This document shows positions 23,250 to 33,192 of a DNA stretch of 64,000 bases, one piece after another. Each line of letters starts with the position of its first letter. The first letter of the stretch is position 1. The notes under the pieces are model-generated. The model worked only from the letters and a program-made list of their open reading frames with translations, ran no database searches and was not told the DNA's origin. Position numbers and translations under genes: made by a program. This DNA is from Bettongia penicillata ogilbyi (Eukaryota; Chordata; Mammalia; Diprotodontia; Potoroidae). Location of the stretch: the NCBI GenBank assembly GCA_023548195.1, contig JAJHZJ010000252.1, positions 4,042,841 to 4,106,840 on the forward strand, written 5' to 3'.

Positions 23250-23640
23250 GGGGCGGGGCCAGGGAAATGAAAGACCAAGGAGTTCTGCACACACGACAGT
23301 GGGCGTATTTTATGGAAAGCAGCCGACAATCAATGTTTGCAGACGCCTTTTATTTTATATTATTTCCTCATCTGTGCAGCGTTCTTGGACGGGTGCCAAA
23401 AGCTTAATAGCCTCAGTCAAAGTCGGCCTTTTATCTGTCAAGTTCAAAATGAAACAGAGCTGCCCGCTCTGGTTTAACAATGTCTGTGCTGAAGGCAAAC
23501 ACCTTCTCGGCTGCTCTGGCCCAGGGGCTGCCACCCCCAGGCCAGCTCCTGCCCCAGCCATTTTACAAGGGCCTGTGATTAAGAACTGGCTCCTGCTACC
23601 TTAACCCTCTCCAGGCAAACATATTGCAGGCCTCCAAAGC
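23250..23640. promoter_or_regulatory. Candidate developmental enhancer / conserved non-coding element
   Basis: Repeat-free block flanked by ordinary sequence, with nine CpGs between 23281 and 23520 against a CpG-poor background, a GC box-like 'gggggcggggcc' just upstream, and closely packed factor-like words: 'atcaatgtttgc' (23329-23340, PBX/FOX-like), 'ttttattttata' (HOX/CDX-like), 'cttaatag' (homeodomain), TCAAAG at 23417-23422 (TCF/LEF-like), 'ttatctgtca' (GATA/MEIS-like) and AACAATG at 23476-23482 (SOX-like). Frames on both strands (23299-23604, 23355-23561) lack a domain. I infer a regulatory element; its target is unknown. Confidence 0.4.
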
Positions 23641-23955
23641 CCTCTGAAGTCTAAATTTCATGTCTGGACCTGCTGTCATGTGCAGCCACCCCCTCTAGTC
23701 CAGAAGGAGGTCACCACAGTCTCATCATGCCACTGGGTAACAGGAAGGCGATTTGGACAGTTCAGAGGAGTGTCAATAGTAATTGTTTCTGTTCTGGCCA
23801 GAAATCCTGAGGGTCCTCCCCTCCCAGAATGATTATTTTAAGTAGACAGTCTAGGCCATCTTTTGCCTCACTTCTTACTTAGCCCTTAATTATTGAGTTG
23901 ATGTTGCTTCGGATAAACTGAGACCTGGAAAAGACTTTGGCTTTAAAATGTCATG
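23641..23955. other. Unassigned; includes 5' part of a long retroposon
   Basis: 23775-23845 matches the upstream part of the unit at 8919-9270. The rest looks single copy and may belong to the candidate conserved block before it. Confidence 0.35.
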
Positions 23956-24135
23956 GTTTCCCATGGCAACCCCTGCCATAGCTAGTCATCTTGACTTATG
24001 TCTTGCCACTGGACTCAGATGACCCTGGAGGAGAGCTTGAGGCTGATGACTTTGCATAGCCCTGCCTCACTTAAATCCAGTTCACCATCAAGTCAGAATG
24101 TCAACCTCCAGATATTGTCAGTCCTCTCTGAGAAT
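23956..24135 (+). mobile_element. SINE 3' tail, second tail type variant
   Basis: 'cttgccactggactcagat', 'ccctggaggagagctt', 'cctgcctcacttaaatccag': the same variant as 62873-63064 (TTAAATCC rather than TCAAATCA). Confidence 0.7.
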
Positions 24136-24139
24136 GAAC

Positions 24140-24193
24140 GTCAACCACAAACAATTCAACAAGCATTTATTAAGTGCCTACTATATGCCAGGT
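24140..24193 (-). mobile_element. L2 3' terminus
   Basis: 'catttattaagtgcctacta' followed by 'tatgccagg' is the reverse of the L2 3' end. Continues at about 24562-24650 after a MITE and a microsatellite. Confidence 0.7.
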
Positions 24194-24391
24194 CAGGGGT
24201 GGGAATCTGCAGCTTCGAGGCCATAGGAGGTCCTCTAGGTCCTGACGTGTGGCCTTCTGACTGAATCCAAACTTCACAGAAAAATATTTGGCGAATTTTG
24301 GATTCAGTGAAGTTTGGATTCAGTCAAATGGCTGCACTCGAGAACCTAGAGGGCCACATGTGGCCTTGAGATGGCAGGTTCTTCTTCCTTG
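24194..24391. mobile_element. hAT-like MITE copy 2, nested in L2
   Basis: Begins 'caggggtgggaatct' and ends 'caggttcttcttccttg', imperfect inverted ends. The interior is itself a fold-back: 'gaatccaaacttcac' recurs inverted as 'gtgaagtttggattc'. Flanking 8-bp repeats are not convincing. Confidence 0.75.
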
Positions 24392-24399
24392 TCTAGGCT

Positions 24400-24560
24400 C
24401 TCTCTTTCTCTCTGTCTCTCTGTCTCTGTCTCTGTGTGTCTCTCTCTCTCTTTCTCTTTCTCTCCATGTATGTGTGTATATATACACATATATGTATATC
24501 TATGTGTAGGTATATATGTATATGCACATACATACATATTTATATATACACACACATAGA
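24400..24560. repeat. (TC)n followed by (TATG)n microsatellite
   Basis: CT dinucleotides to about 24465, then TATG/CATA alternations to 24560. Confidence 0.9.
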
Positions 24561-24561
24561 A

Positions 24562-24650
24562 TAGGTGTTGAGGATACAAAGACAAAAAAAAAGCAGTCCC
24601 TTCTCACATCCTGGGGTTAGGAGTAGGAGGAATGGGAGAACATTGCCTAT
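24562..24650 (-). mobile_element. L2 3' terminus, continuation
   Basis: 'ggtgttgaggatacaaaga' and 'gcagtcccttctcacatc' continue the antisense L2 interrupted at 24193. Confidence 0.55.
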
Positions 24651-24689
24651 TTATCATGCCTGATAAATAATTACAAAATATCCCTGGTA

Positions 24690-24830
24690 TCATGGAAAAA
24701 ATATTGTATTTAGGTCACCTAACCTGAATTAAAGAGGCTGCCCTTTTGGTCTATTTCTTCACCTGTAAAGTAAAGGGAGATTGGACCAGAGGACTAAAGC
24801 TCCTTGCAGTTCTGTGATCTACCTGGACAC
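24690..24830 (+). mobile_element. MIR-class SINE, 3' half
   Basis: 'tctatttcttcacctgtaaa' and 'gctccttgcagttctgtgat' are core and 3' end of MIR-type SINEs. Confidence 0.6.
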
Positions 24831-24929
24831 ATGAAATTCAGCATCACCAGCAGCTGTAATTTCTCACAGAACAAAATACCTGGGAAAACAACACTAGGCA
24901 AGTGTTCTTCCAGGATGGAGGAAGGGGAC

Positions 24930-25030
24930 CTTCTGTCTAGTTTTGCCATGTTCTATCTGGGTGACTTTGGGTGAAGTGATTTAACTTCTCTGAGGCCTCA
25001 GTTTACTCATCCATCACATAAGGCTACTGG
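24930..25030 (+). mobile_element. MIR-class SINE fragment
   Basis: 'gtgactttgggtgaagtga' and 'cctcagtttactcatcca' mark the core. Confidence 0.6.
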
Positions 25031-25149
25031 GGAGGAAGCAGAGAAGGGCAGAGAGTGAGGAGTGGAGGCGGGAGTAAAATGCAAATGGTCTAGATGTTCC
25101 ATGAAATGGTGGGCAGGACCAGCTCACCTATCAGAAGAGTAATCTGCAG

Positions 25150-25229
25150 TTGGATTATAGCAAGATTGTGAAGGGTTTTAAATGTCAAATACCTTATATT
25201 TTATCCCTGGGACAAGAGGGAGCCCCTGG
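25150..25229 (-). mobile_element. L2 LINE, antisense, split by copy A
   Basis: 'gaagggttttaaatgtcaaa' is reverse L2. The same L2 resumes at 28161 after the ORF1-only element, so it was the insertion target. Confidence 0.65.
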
Positions 25230-25686
25230 GGGGTGGAGCCAAGATGACGGAGTAGAAAGACTCACGTATGCTAGCTCCAAACCCACAGCCCACATATTTC
25301 CTGCAAGAAGAACTCCCCACAAATTCTGGAGCACTGCAAGGCACGCAGAAACACAGGGGGAAAGATTTCTGTTCCAGAGAGCCCTGGAGATCCATCTCCA
25401 GGGGTCCGTCGTGCCCTGGAAAGCGGAGCCCACGCCTGAGTTGCCAGGGCCATGCGGCCCCAGAGGAGCAGATCCGAGCAGGCTTCAGGTACGGAATCTC
25501 CGGTGGCCAGGAAGGTCCCTCTGCCCACAGACGCTACAGGTCAGTGAGAGAGACGTCTGGGCTGGCCGAGAGGGGAGTGGGGTGTCTCTGTGACTCAGGC
25601 CCCCTTGGGAGGCAGCAGGGGAGGGAGCGACAGAGGCAGCAGTAGAGGCAGCAGCAGCGGCCCGGGACTCCCAGAGCAGGCAGGAG

Positions 25687-25830
25687 CTCCATTACCAAAG
25701 GTCTCTGCATAAAATGCCTGAGGGAACTGAGCTTGGGAGGCAGCCCTGCCTCCACCCGCTCCATTACTGAAGGTCTCTGCATAAAGCCCCTGAGGGAACT
25801 GAGCCTGGGAGGTGGTCTTGCCCCCACCCA
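25687..25830 (+). repeat. Two 5' UTR monomers of copy A
   Basis: 72-bp units at 25687-25758 and 25759-25830, each starting 'ctccatta' and containing 'aaggtctctgcataaa' and 'tgagggaactgagc'. Likely part of the element's promoter region (inference). Confidence 0.85.
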
Positions 25831-25989
25831 AGCACCAGAACTTAAGCTCACATTGAATAGCAGCCACTCCTGCTGCAGATAGCCATGAGACTGGGAAGCA
25901 GCATTTGAATCTCAGACCCCAAGCACTAGCTGGGTAGATCTAGGTGGGGGTGGACAGGAATCTCAGAAGTCAAGTAACTGGCTGGGAAA

Positions 25990-27093
25990 ATGTCCAGAAA
26001 AAGGAAGCAAAATAAGACCATAGAGAACTACTTTCTTGGGGAAGAGATGTTCCTTCCTCCCTTCATTTCTGATGAAGAAGTACAATGCCTGCCATCGGGG
26101 AAAGACGTGGAGGTCAGGGCCTCTCTATCCCAGACATCCCAGGTGGATGTCCGGTGGGCTCAGGCCATGGAAGAGCTCAAAAAGGATTTTGAAAATCAAG
26201 TTAGACAGGTGGAGGAAAAACACTGGGAAGAGAAATGAGAGATGCAAGAAAAGCATGAAAAATGGGTCAATACCTTGGTAAAGGAGACCCAAAAAAATGC
26301 TGAAGAAAATAACACCTTGAAAAATGGGCTCATTCAATTGGCAAAAGAGGTTCAAAAAGCCAATGAGGAGAAGAATGCTTTCAAAAGCAAAATTAGCCAA
26401 ATGGAAAAAGAGGTTCAAAAGCTCACTGAAGATAATAGTTCTCTCAAGATTAGAATGGAACAGATGGAGGCTAATGACTTTCTGAGAAACCAAGAAATCA
26501 TAAAACAAAACCAAAAAAATGAAAAAATGGAAGAGAATGTGAAATATCTCACTGGAAAAACAACTGACTGGGAAAATAGATCCAGGAGAGACAATTTAAA
26601 AATTATGGGACTACCTGAAAGCCATGATCAAAAAAAGAGCCTAGACATCATCTTTCATGACGTTATCAAGGAAAACTGCCCAGAGATTCTAGAACCAGAG
26701 GGCAAAATAAGTATTGAAGGAATCCATTGATCACCTCCTGAAAGAGATCCAAAAAGAGAAACTCCTAGGAACATTGTGGCCAAATTCCAGAATTCCCAGG
26801 TCAAGGAGAAAATATTGCAAGTGGCTAGAAAGAAACAATTCCAGTATTGTGGAAATAGAATCAGGATAACACAAGATCTAGCAGCTTCTACATTAAGGGA
26901 TCGAAGGGCATGGAATAGGATATTGCAGAAGTCAAGGGAACAAGGACTCAAACCAAGAATCACCTATCCAGCAAAACTGAGTATAATACTTCAGGGGAAA
27001 ATATGGTCTTTCAATGAAACAGAGGACTTTCAAACATTCTTGATGAAAAGACCAGAGCTGAAAAGAAAATCTGACTTTCAAACACAAGAATGA
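25990..27093 (+). pseudogene. L1-type ORF1 of copy A, two stops
   Basis: A single reading frame of 367 codons is interrupted by TGA at 26236-26238 and 26728-26730. The start ATG gives an N-terminus with basic residues followed by NKTIENYF (residues 8-15), which resembles a PCNA-interacting peptide. Residues ~55-190 form a Lys/Glu-rich heptad coiled coil (trimerisation region in L1 ORF1p). From residue ~198 the RRM begins (RRDNLKIMGLPES), followed by the C-terminal domain (AKFQNS...KEKIL...RITYPAKLSI). L1 ORF1p is a trimeric RNA-binding chaperone that coats its RNA. The first stop lies between two compensating small indels relative to copy C; the second is a CGA to TGA change at a CpG. A full protein could not be made. 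Confidence 0.9.
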
Positions 27094-27232
27094 GAAGAAG
27101 CATGAAAAAGTAAACAGCAAAGAGAAGTCATAAGGGACTTACCAAAGTTGAACTGTTTACATTCCTACATGGAAAGACAATATTTGTAACTCTTGAAACG
27201 TTTCAGTATCTGGGTAGTTGGTGGGACCACAC

Positions 27233-27312
27233 ACAGACGTACACACACACATATGCACACACACATGTACATGTGTGCATGCACACACACACATACACAC
27301 ATACACACAGAC
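27233..27312. repeat. CA-rich tract within copy A
   Basis: Interrupted (CA)n with TG and TA steps, in the position where copies B, C and D also carry TG/CA tracts. Confidence 0.9.
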
Positions 27313-28160
27313 AGAGAGCACAGAGTGAATTGAATAGGATGGGACCATATCTTAAAAGAAATTAAGGTAAATGGTGAGACAGAAATGTAGTGGGAGGAGA
27401 GAGGGTGAAATGGAATGGGGTAAATTATTTGTCATTCAAGAGGCAAGCAGGAGACTTTTTAGTGGAGGGGAAAAGAGGAGAGCTGAGAAAAAACATGAAG
27501 TTTACCCTCATCACATTCGACTAAAGGAAGGAGTAAAATGCACACTCATTTTGGTATGTAAACCTATCTTACAATACAGGAAAGTGGGGGAGAAGGAGAT
27601 AAGCAAGGTGGGGATGATGGTAAGGAGGGCAATGGGAGGAGGGAGCAATTTGAAGTCAACACTCAGGGAGGGACAGGATCAAAAGACAGAATAGAAACAA
27701 TGGGGTGCAGGATAGGATGGAGGGAAATACAGTTAGTCTTACACAACACGACTGTTATCGAAGTCATTTGCAAAACTACACAGATATGGCCTATATTGAA
27801 TTGCCTGCCTTCCCAAAGGGAATGGGTGGGGAGGGAGGGATGGGGAGAATTTGGAACTCAAAGTGTTAGGAACAACTGTTTAGTATTGTTGTTACTACTA
27901 GGAAATAAGAAATAGAGTTAATGGGGAATAGAAAGTCATCTGGCCCTAGAGGACAAAAGGGAAGATGGGGACAAGAGAAGGGAGGGATGATAGAAGAGAG
28001 GGCAGATTGGTGATAGGGAAAATTAGAATGCTTGGTGTATTGGGGTGGGGGGAGGGGATAAAAGGGGAGAAAATTTGGAACCCAAAATTTTGTGAAAATG
28101 AATGTAAAAAGTTAAATAAATAAATTTTTATTAAAAAAAAAAAAAAGAGGGAGCCCCTGG

Positions 28161-28290
28161 AGCTTCTTGAGCAGAAGAGTGGTTTGATCAGATCTGTGTT
28201 TTTGGAATATTATCCCTGTGTGGAGGAGGGATTAGAGAGGGTAGAAGCTAGATGCAGCGAGGTGGAGGTGAAGGTGAGTGAGCATTATTG
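28161..28290 (-). mobile_element. L2 LINE, antisense, continuation
   Basis: 'cagaagagtggtttgatcag' and 'gtgtggaggagggattagag' continue the L2 from 25150-25229. Confidence 0.65.
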
Positions 28291-28309
28291 GAGGAACTCT
28301 ATAAAGCCT

Positions 28310-28505
28310 TGTCCATTCAAACCGAAATTCATACTCAAGTACTTACAAGCTGTGTGATCCGGGCAAGTCATTTTGTCTGTGTGCCTTAGTTTCCTCATCT
28401 CTAAAACTGGTATATTGTACCAGGGTTGTTTTAAGAATAAAATAGGTAATATTTGCAAAGTGTTTTGCAAACCTGAAAATGCAATATAAATGCTAGCTAT
28501 TATCT
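28310..28505 (+). mobile_element. MIR SINE
   Basis: 'caagctgtgtgatccgggca', 'gtttcctcatctctaaaac', 'gcaaagtgttttgcaaacct' and end 'aatgctagctattat' give nearly a full MIR. Confidence 0.8.
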
Positions 28506-28624
28506 TTTTTTTATGTCCTTGTCCTAATTCTTTATCTCCCTCTAGTAGAGAGATCTAGCCAAATGCGGATTGTGATTAAGGTTTTAAAGGCTGACTCAGG
28601 CAGCACTTGGCCATTCAGGCTACC

Positions 28625-28768
28625 TAAACAAGTAACTTTATCCCTCTGAATATCAGTTACATAATCTGCAACGTAAGGATCATTATGTTTGAACTACTTT
28701 GTGGCAGAGTTATGGAAAAAGTGTAACCCTTAAAGCGCTAAATGAATGGGAAAATGATTGTTATTGGG
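28625..28768 (+). mobile_element. MIR SINE, diverged
   Basis: 'agtaactttatccctctgaa', 'gttacataatctgcaacg' and 'aacccttaaagcgctaaatg' keep MIR order. Confidence 0.55.
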
Positions 28769-29141
28769 AGTCATTGGATGGTTAGCACAAGAAGTGGGAA
28801 GTAGGTAGAAGGGATTATCCATAGATGTGGACAGTTATACAGCTCCTGAACAGAGGAGTATTTTAGAGAAATAATAACCAGAACCCCCTGAAACTTCATG
28901 TTTATCAGTTCAAGTGACAGAATCATAGACTTAAATCTAGAAGGGACCCAAAGGTGCACTGAAGGTAGTTTGAACTGACTCCCAAGAGCTAATAGTTAAA
29001 TTTTCAGTGAGTATTTATATCTCAGAAACCAGCAAAAGTTATGAATCAGGGCTTGATTTATTATTGCTTTAGTGATACTGTAGACCTAATAACATGATGA
29101 ATAAAACATCTGTAATATAGAATAAACTTAAAAGTGTATCT

Positions 29142-29195
29142 TGCATCTATATATATGTGTGTGTGTGTGACACACACACATACATACACACACAT
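29142..29195. repeat. (TG)n joined to (CA)n
   Basis: 'tgtgtgtgtgtgtgaca' runs directly into CA repeats, a perfect short inverted repeat. Confidence 0.9.
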
Positions 29196-29249
29196 GTATT
29201 ACCCTATAGCTAGTTGTCAAACATTTATCAGTATGCTTCTGAAAAGTCT

Positions 29250-29412
29250 CTAGAGCTGATTTCATCCAAACCCTTCATCTTACAAAGGAGGAGACTGAGA
29301 TCCTGGAGCAAATGACTTATCCAAGGTGATATAGGTAGTAAGTGTCTGAGGTGAGATTTGAATAGAAGTTTTCTAACTCCAGAGTTATTGTCTTTTGCAC
29401 AGTACTATGATG
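29250..29412 (-). mobile_element. MIR-class SINE
   Basis: Antisense MIR: 'aggaggagactgagatcc', 'gacttatccaaggtgata', 'gtaagtgtctgaggtg'. Confidence 0.65.
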
Positions 29413-29419
29413 TCTTAAT

Positions 29420-29735
29420 TTAATTTGATTCACATTTTTAGTCTCCATTATGTATAAAACATCATGCTAGGGATGTAAAGATGTCATGGAATACTATCTG
29501 TATACTCAGGAAACTTATGATCAAGTAGAGGAGATGAATTATCTGCATAAATAAGTGTGATATAAAGCAGAAATAATAAAGATAAAATCCTTAATTTATG
29601 GATGAGGAAACTAAAACCCAAGGAGAATAGGAAGAGATCATTTTCGATGGAGGGAATTAGGGAAGTCTTCATGGAAGAGGTAGTGCTAGAGTTGGGCCTC
29701 GAAGGAAGTGGAAAAAAAAATGCAACTAGCAGGGA
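29420..29735 (-). mobile_element. L2 3' end, antisense
   Basis: 'tccattatgtataaaacatc' and 'ggaagtcttcatggaaga' fit reverse L2 3' UTR and ORF end. Diverged. Confidence 0.5.
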
Positions 29736-29749
29736 TGGGTGGTGTCCAT

Positions 29750-30360
29750 TCCTTTTTATTATCATTATTAAATTTATTTATTTATTTTTAGTTTTTAACA
29801 TTCACTTCCATAAGATTTTGATTTCCAAATTTTCTCCCTCTCCCTCCCTTCCCCACTCCCTAAGAAGGTGTGCAATCTGATATAGGCTTTGCATATACAT
29901 TCATACTAAACATATTTTCACATCAGTCATATTGTAAAGAAGTTTTAAAACTAATGAGAGAAACTATGAGAAAGCAGAAAGAAACAAAAGAGAGAGAGAG
30001 CAAATAATATGCTTCAATCTTCATTCAGACTCCATAGTTCTTTTTCTGAATGTGAACAGCATTTTCCATCATGAGTCTTTTGGAGTTGTCTTAGATCCTT
30101 GCATTGTTAAGAGGGGACAAGTCTATCAAAGTTCAGTCATCACACAATGTAGCTGTTACTGTGTACAATATTCTCCTAGTTCTGTCCATTTCACTTCACT
30201 CAGTATCAGTTCACATAAGTGTTTCAAGGTTTTTCTGAAATCTGCCTGCTCATCAGTTCTTAAAACACAATACTATTCCATTACATTCATACACCACAAC
30301 TTTTTTAGCCATTCCCCAGTTGATGGGCATGCCCTCAATTTCTAATTATTTGCCACTCTT
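29750..30360 (-). mobile_element. L1 3' end
   Basis: Minus-strand L1 from ORF2 C-terminus ('cccagttgatgggcatgccc') through the 3' UTR ('tccatcatgagtcttttgga', 'cttccataagattttgattt') to an (ATTT)-rich tail. Frames at 29602-29880 and 30052-30345 are not genes. Confidence 0.8.
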
Positions 30361-30654
30361 GACATGGGGGGATGAACTACATTTATTCATTCATTGTGGA
30401 CTAAAAGGACTGAATGAGATCAAGGAAAAATAAGTCTAGTAATGAGTGAACCATTGGGTACATAATCAGTCAACCAACCAGTCAATAAACATTTATTAAT
30501 GGAGATTTATTGATTGAAAAGATCAAAGGAGTTCAACTGGGTGGGAAATGAAGAGATGATCAGCCTGGTTTTAGGAAGAGCTTATCACCATCCAATCAGA
30601 GAAAACAGAGCAAGCAAATCTTAAAAAGTCAGTGGGTCCCACGTTGTGAAACAC

Positions 30655-30835
30655 ATCAAATGCCAGGCTACAGAACTGGTTTTATCCTACAGGCAATAGG
30701 GAAACAATGAAGTTTTTTTGGGTAGGGTATTGATATGACCAACGCAATATCCTAGAAGTATTATTTTGAGAGCTGTGTGAAGGATGTATTGGAGAAGGGA
30801 GAGACTAGAGGCAGTGAAATGTTTTAAAAAGTTAT
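30655..30835 (-). mobile_element. L2 LINE, antisense
   Basis: 'caggctacagaactggtttt', 'ttatcctacaggcaatagg', 'gaaggatgtattggagaagg' are reverse L2. Confidence 0.65.
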
Positions 30836-30856
30836 TATACCTTAATAAAGATATAA

Positions 30857-31068
30857 AGGGCAGCTAGATGTCACAGTGGATAGAATGTTGGGTCAGAAGT
30901 CAGGAAGGCATCTTCTTGAGTTCAAATCTGGCCTCAGACACTAGCTGTGTGACCTCGAAAAAGTCACTTAACTCTGTTTGCCTTAGTTTCCTCATCTGTA
31001 AAATGAGTTGGAGAAGGAAGTGGCAAACCACTCCAGTAACTTTGCCAAGAAAACTCCAAATGAATCAC
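30857..31068 (+). mobile_element. CORE-SINE with BovB/RTE-like tail
   Basis: 'gggcagctagatgtcacag' to 'gccaagaaaactccaaatg'; complete except the last tail bases. Confidence 0.85.
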
Positions 31069-31084
31069 CAACAAATATGTAAGG

Positions 31085-31625
31085 AGAGGACTTTTTGGTT
31101 AAAATGGTGACATAGAAGGTTGTAGAGAAGCCCAGTTTTCTAGTCTACATGCCAACAAAGATCTAAAAAAGCACCAGACAGAGCAAAAATCAATAAAGCC
31201 AAAGAAAAAGAGTAGTAGGCTCTTCTACCCAGTCCATGTTTACACAAGAAAATAAACAAAGAAGCCTGTGCTTACTGGGACAAACAGTTGGACTAGATGA
31301 AGCCAAAGTCAGCATGATCTCTTGTAAGCAGATTATGAGGTTATTGAGATCTCAGGTTTGGTCTGGTAAAGTGCCAGTAAGGAAGAGAGCCGGTCCTGTT
31401 GGGTAAGGTCATGACCTGTACTGAGCCACCAGAAAATAGATCCAGATGTCAGGGATTATGATCCTAGTATCAATGTCCTATCCAGAACAGGAGTTGCATA
31501 AAAACGATAGAGGATCAAGACCAAACCTTGCCTGACCACCCAATCGAATAGCATGAGAGGGCGACAAAAACATCTCAATCCAGAAAGTTAGCAATGCTAT
31601 TTTTAGTTGCCAGATCTAATGACTT
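31085..31625 (+). mobile_element. Possible L1 5' UTR fragment, old subfamily
   Basis: The start 'ttaaaatggtgacatagaag' resembles L1 5' ends ('...aagatggc...agtagaa'). The rest is GC-moderate non-coding sequence. Assignment is tentative. Confidence 0.35.
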
Positions 31626-32825
31626 TTTCTGAATCTACATTTTGCTTGACCTCTCTGGAGCCTTTGGCATTGTTTATTTTCCTCTCCCCCTTGATACTGT
31701 ATTCTCAACACTGTTCTTTCCTCGTTCTCATCCTAAGAGACCCTTCTTAATTTCCCTTACTGGAGCTTCATCCATGTCATGCCTGCTAACTGTGGGTGTT
31801 CCCCAAGGTTTTGTCCTTGACCTTCATCTCTTCTCCCTTCACATAGTTTCACTTGGTGATCTCATCAGCTCCCATGGTTTTAATTATCATCAGTATACAG
31901 ATGACTTTCAGTTTTACTAGTACAGCCTTGACCTCTCTCTAGGCATCTAGTCTCACATCACCAATTGCCTATTAGCCATCTCAAATAGGATACTCCATAG
32001 ACATATTAAATTCAACATGTCTAAAACTGAACTCATTATCGTTTCCCCAGACTCTCTTCTCTTCCTGATTTCCCTATTATTATCAAAGGCACCACCATTT
32101 CCCTAGTTACTCTCACTTGAACCTTAGATATCATCCTCAACTCCTCCCTGTCAACAAAGAGTTGCCAAGCCTTAATGCCTCTCCTAATACCTCTTTCTCT
32201 TTCCTGACACTGTCACCACTCTGGCATAAGTCCCCATCACCTTATGCCTGGATTTTTTCAATAGCCTGCTAGTTGGTTTCCCTGCCTCAACTCTCTCCAT
32301 CTTTCACTAAGCTATCCAAGTAATCTTTCTAAAGTACAGGTCTGACCATGCCTCCCCTTTATGCAATCAACTCCAGGGGCTACCTGTTACCTCCAGGATT
32401 AAACATGTAATGCTATGATTTTTGAAGTCATTCATAACCTGTATCCTTCATGACCTGCATTCATAACCCTCCACTACATATTCAGTGACACTGGGCTTCT
32501 TTTTGTTCCTTGAATATGACATTCCATCTTTGAATTCTATGCATTTTCACTTTCTGTTCCTCCTTCCCCATGCCTGGAATTCTTTCCCTAATCATTTCTG
32601 CCACCTGGCTTCCCTGGTTTCCTTCAAGTTTCATCTAAAGTTCCACCTTTTGGCAGAAACCTTTCTTGGTCCCTTTAATGCTGGAGATTTCTCTTTGAAA
32701 TGATCTCCAATTTATCTTGTATATAATTTTGTCTGCATGCTGTCTCCATCATTAGATTATAAGATTCTTCAGAGCAGATTGCTTTTGCCTTTCTTTGTGA
32801 GAGTATAGCACAGTGTCTTATCCAT
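31626..32825 (+). mobile_element. L2 LINE, ~1.2 kb, RT segment to 3' end
   Basis: One of the longest L2 segments here. The open piece at 31642-31920 retains reverse-transcriptase sequence: 'VPQGFVLDLHLFSLHI', 'LGDLISSHGFNYH' and 'YTDD' where the family has YADD at the catalytic loop. Then follow 'caacatgtctaaaactgaac', 'aactccaggggctacctgtt' and the 3' UTR end around 32815. Decayed and inactive. Next on the right is a BovB element on the other strand. Confidence 0.85.
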
Positions 32826-33192
32826 TTTTTGTTCAGTCATTTAGTTCTGTCCGACTCTTTATTACCCCATGGACCAGAACATGCCAGGCCTTTCTCTCCT
32901 CCACTGTTTCTTGAAGTCTGGCCAGGTTTATGTTCATTGTTTCTATGATATCTATCTATCTCATTCTCTGCCATTCTTTTGCCTTCAATCTTTCCCAACA
33001 TCAGGGTCTTTTCCAATGAGTCCTGTCTTCTCATTATGTGTCCAAACTTCAGCTTCAGTTATTTGTCCTTCCAATGAATATCCTGAATTATTTGCTCTAA
33101 ATATTGACTGATTTGAACTCCTTGATGTCTAATGGACTGTCATAAGTCTCCTCTACCACCATAATTTGAAAGGGTGAACTCTGCAGTATTCG
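32826..33192 (-). mobile_element. BovB/RTE 3' end, split by copy B
   Basis: The minus strand encodes the conserved RTE C-terminal segment 'RRQDSLEKTLMLGKIEGKR' (33034 downward) and ends with the tail 'aaagagtcggacagaac', the same tail that the CORE-SINEs carry. BovB is a non-LTR retrotransposon known for horizontal transfer among vertebrates. The rest of the copy lies at 36010-36350. Confidence 0.85.

Larger units (their letters stand above)
25230..28144 (+). mobile_element. Full-length ORF1-only LINE (half-L1 type), copy A
   Basis: Starts at 'ggggtggagccaagatgacg', the same 5' end as copies B and C in this window, and ends with 'aataaataaatttttatt' plus poly(A). Order: ~760-bp 5' UTR with two 71-72 bp monomers, ORF1 (25990-27093), a CA-rich tract (27233-27312), ~800 bp of G/A-rich non-coding sequence, poly(A). 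There is no ORF2. It is bounded by a perfect 16-bp duplication, 'aagagggagcccctgg', at 25214-25229 and 28145-28160 (the first two A's could be tail). Half-L1 (HAL1) elements are an established class in mammals and are moved by L1 in trans; assignment of this family to that class is inference from structure. It inserted in an antisense L2. The clean duplication suggests a fairly recent event. Confidence 0.9.

Noticed and set aside
25150..25867. Several overlapping frames of 64-147 codons
   Set aside because: They lie in the GC-rich 5' UTR of copy A and its flank; no domain, and the same region is non-coding in copies B and C.
30052..30345. 97-codon plus-strand frame
   Set aside because: Antisense reading through an L1 3' end.
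31642..31920. Cellular gene encoding a reverse-transcriptase-like protein
   Set aside because: It is the RT segment of an L2 LINE that continues on both sides as decayed L2.
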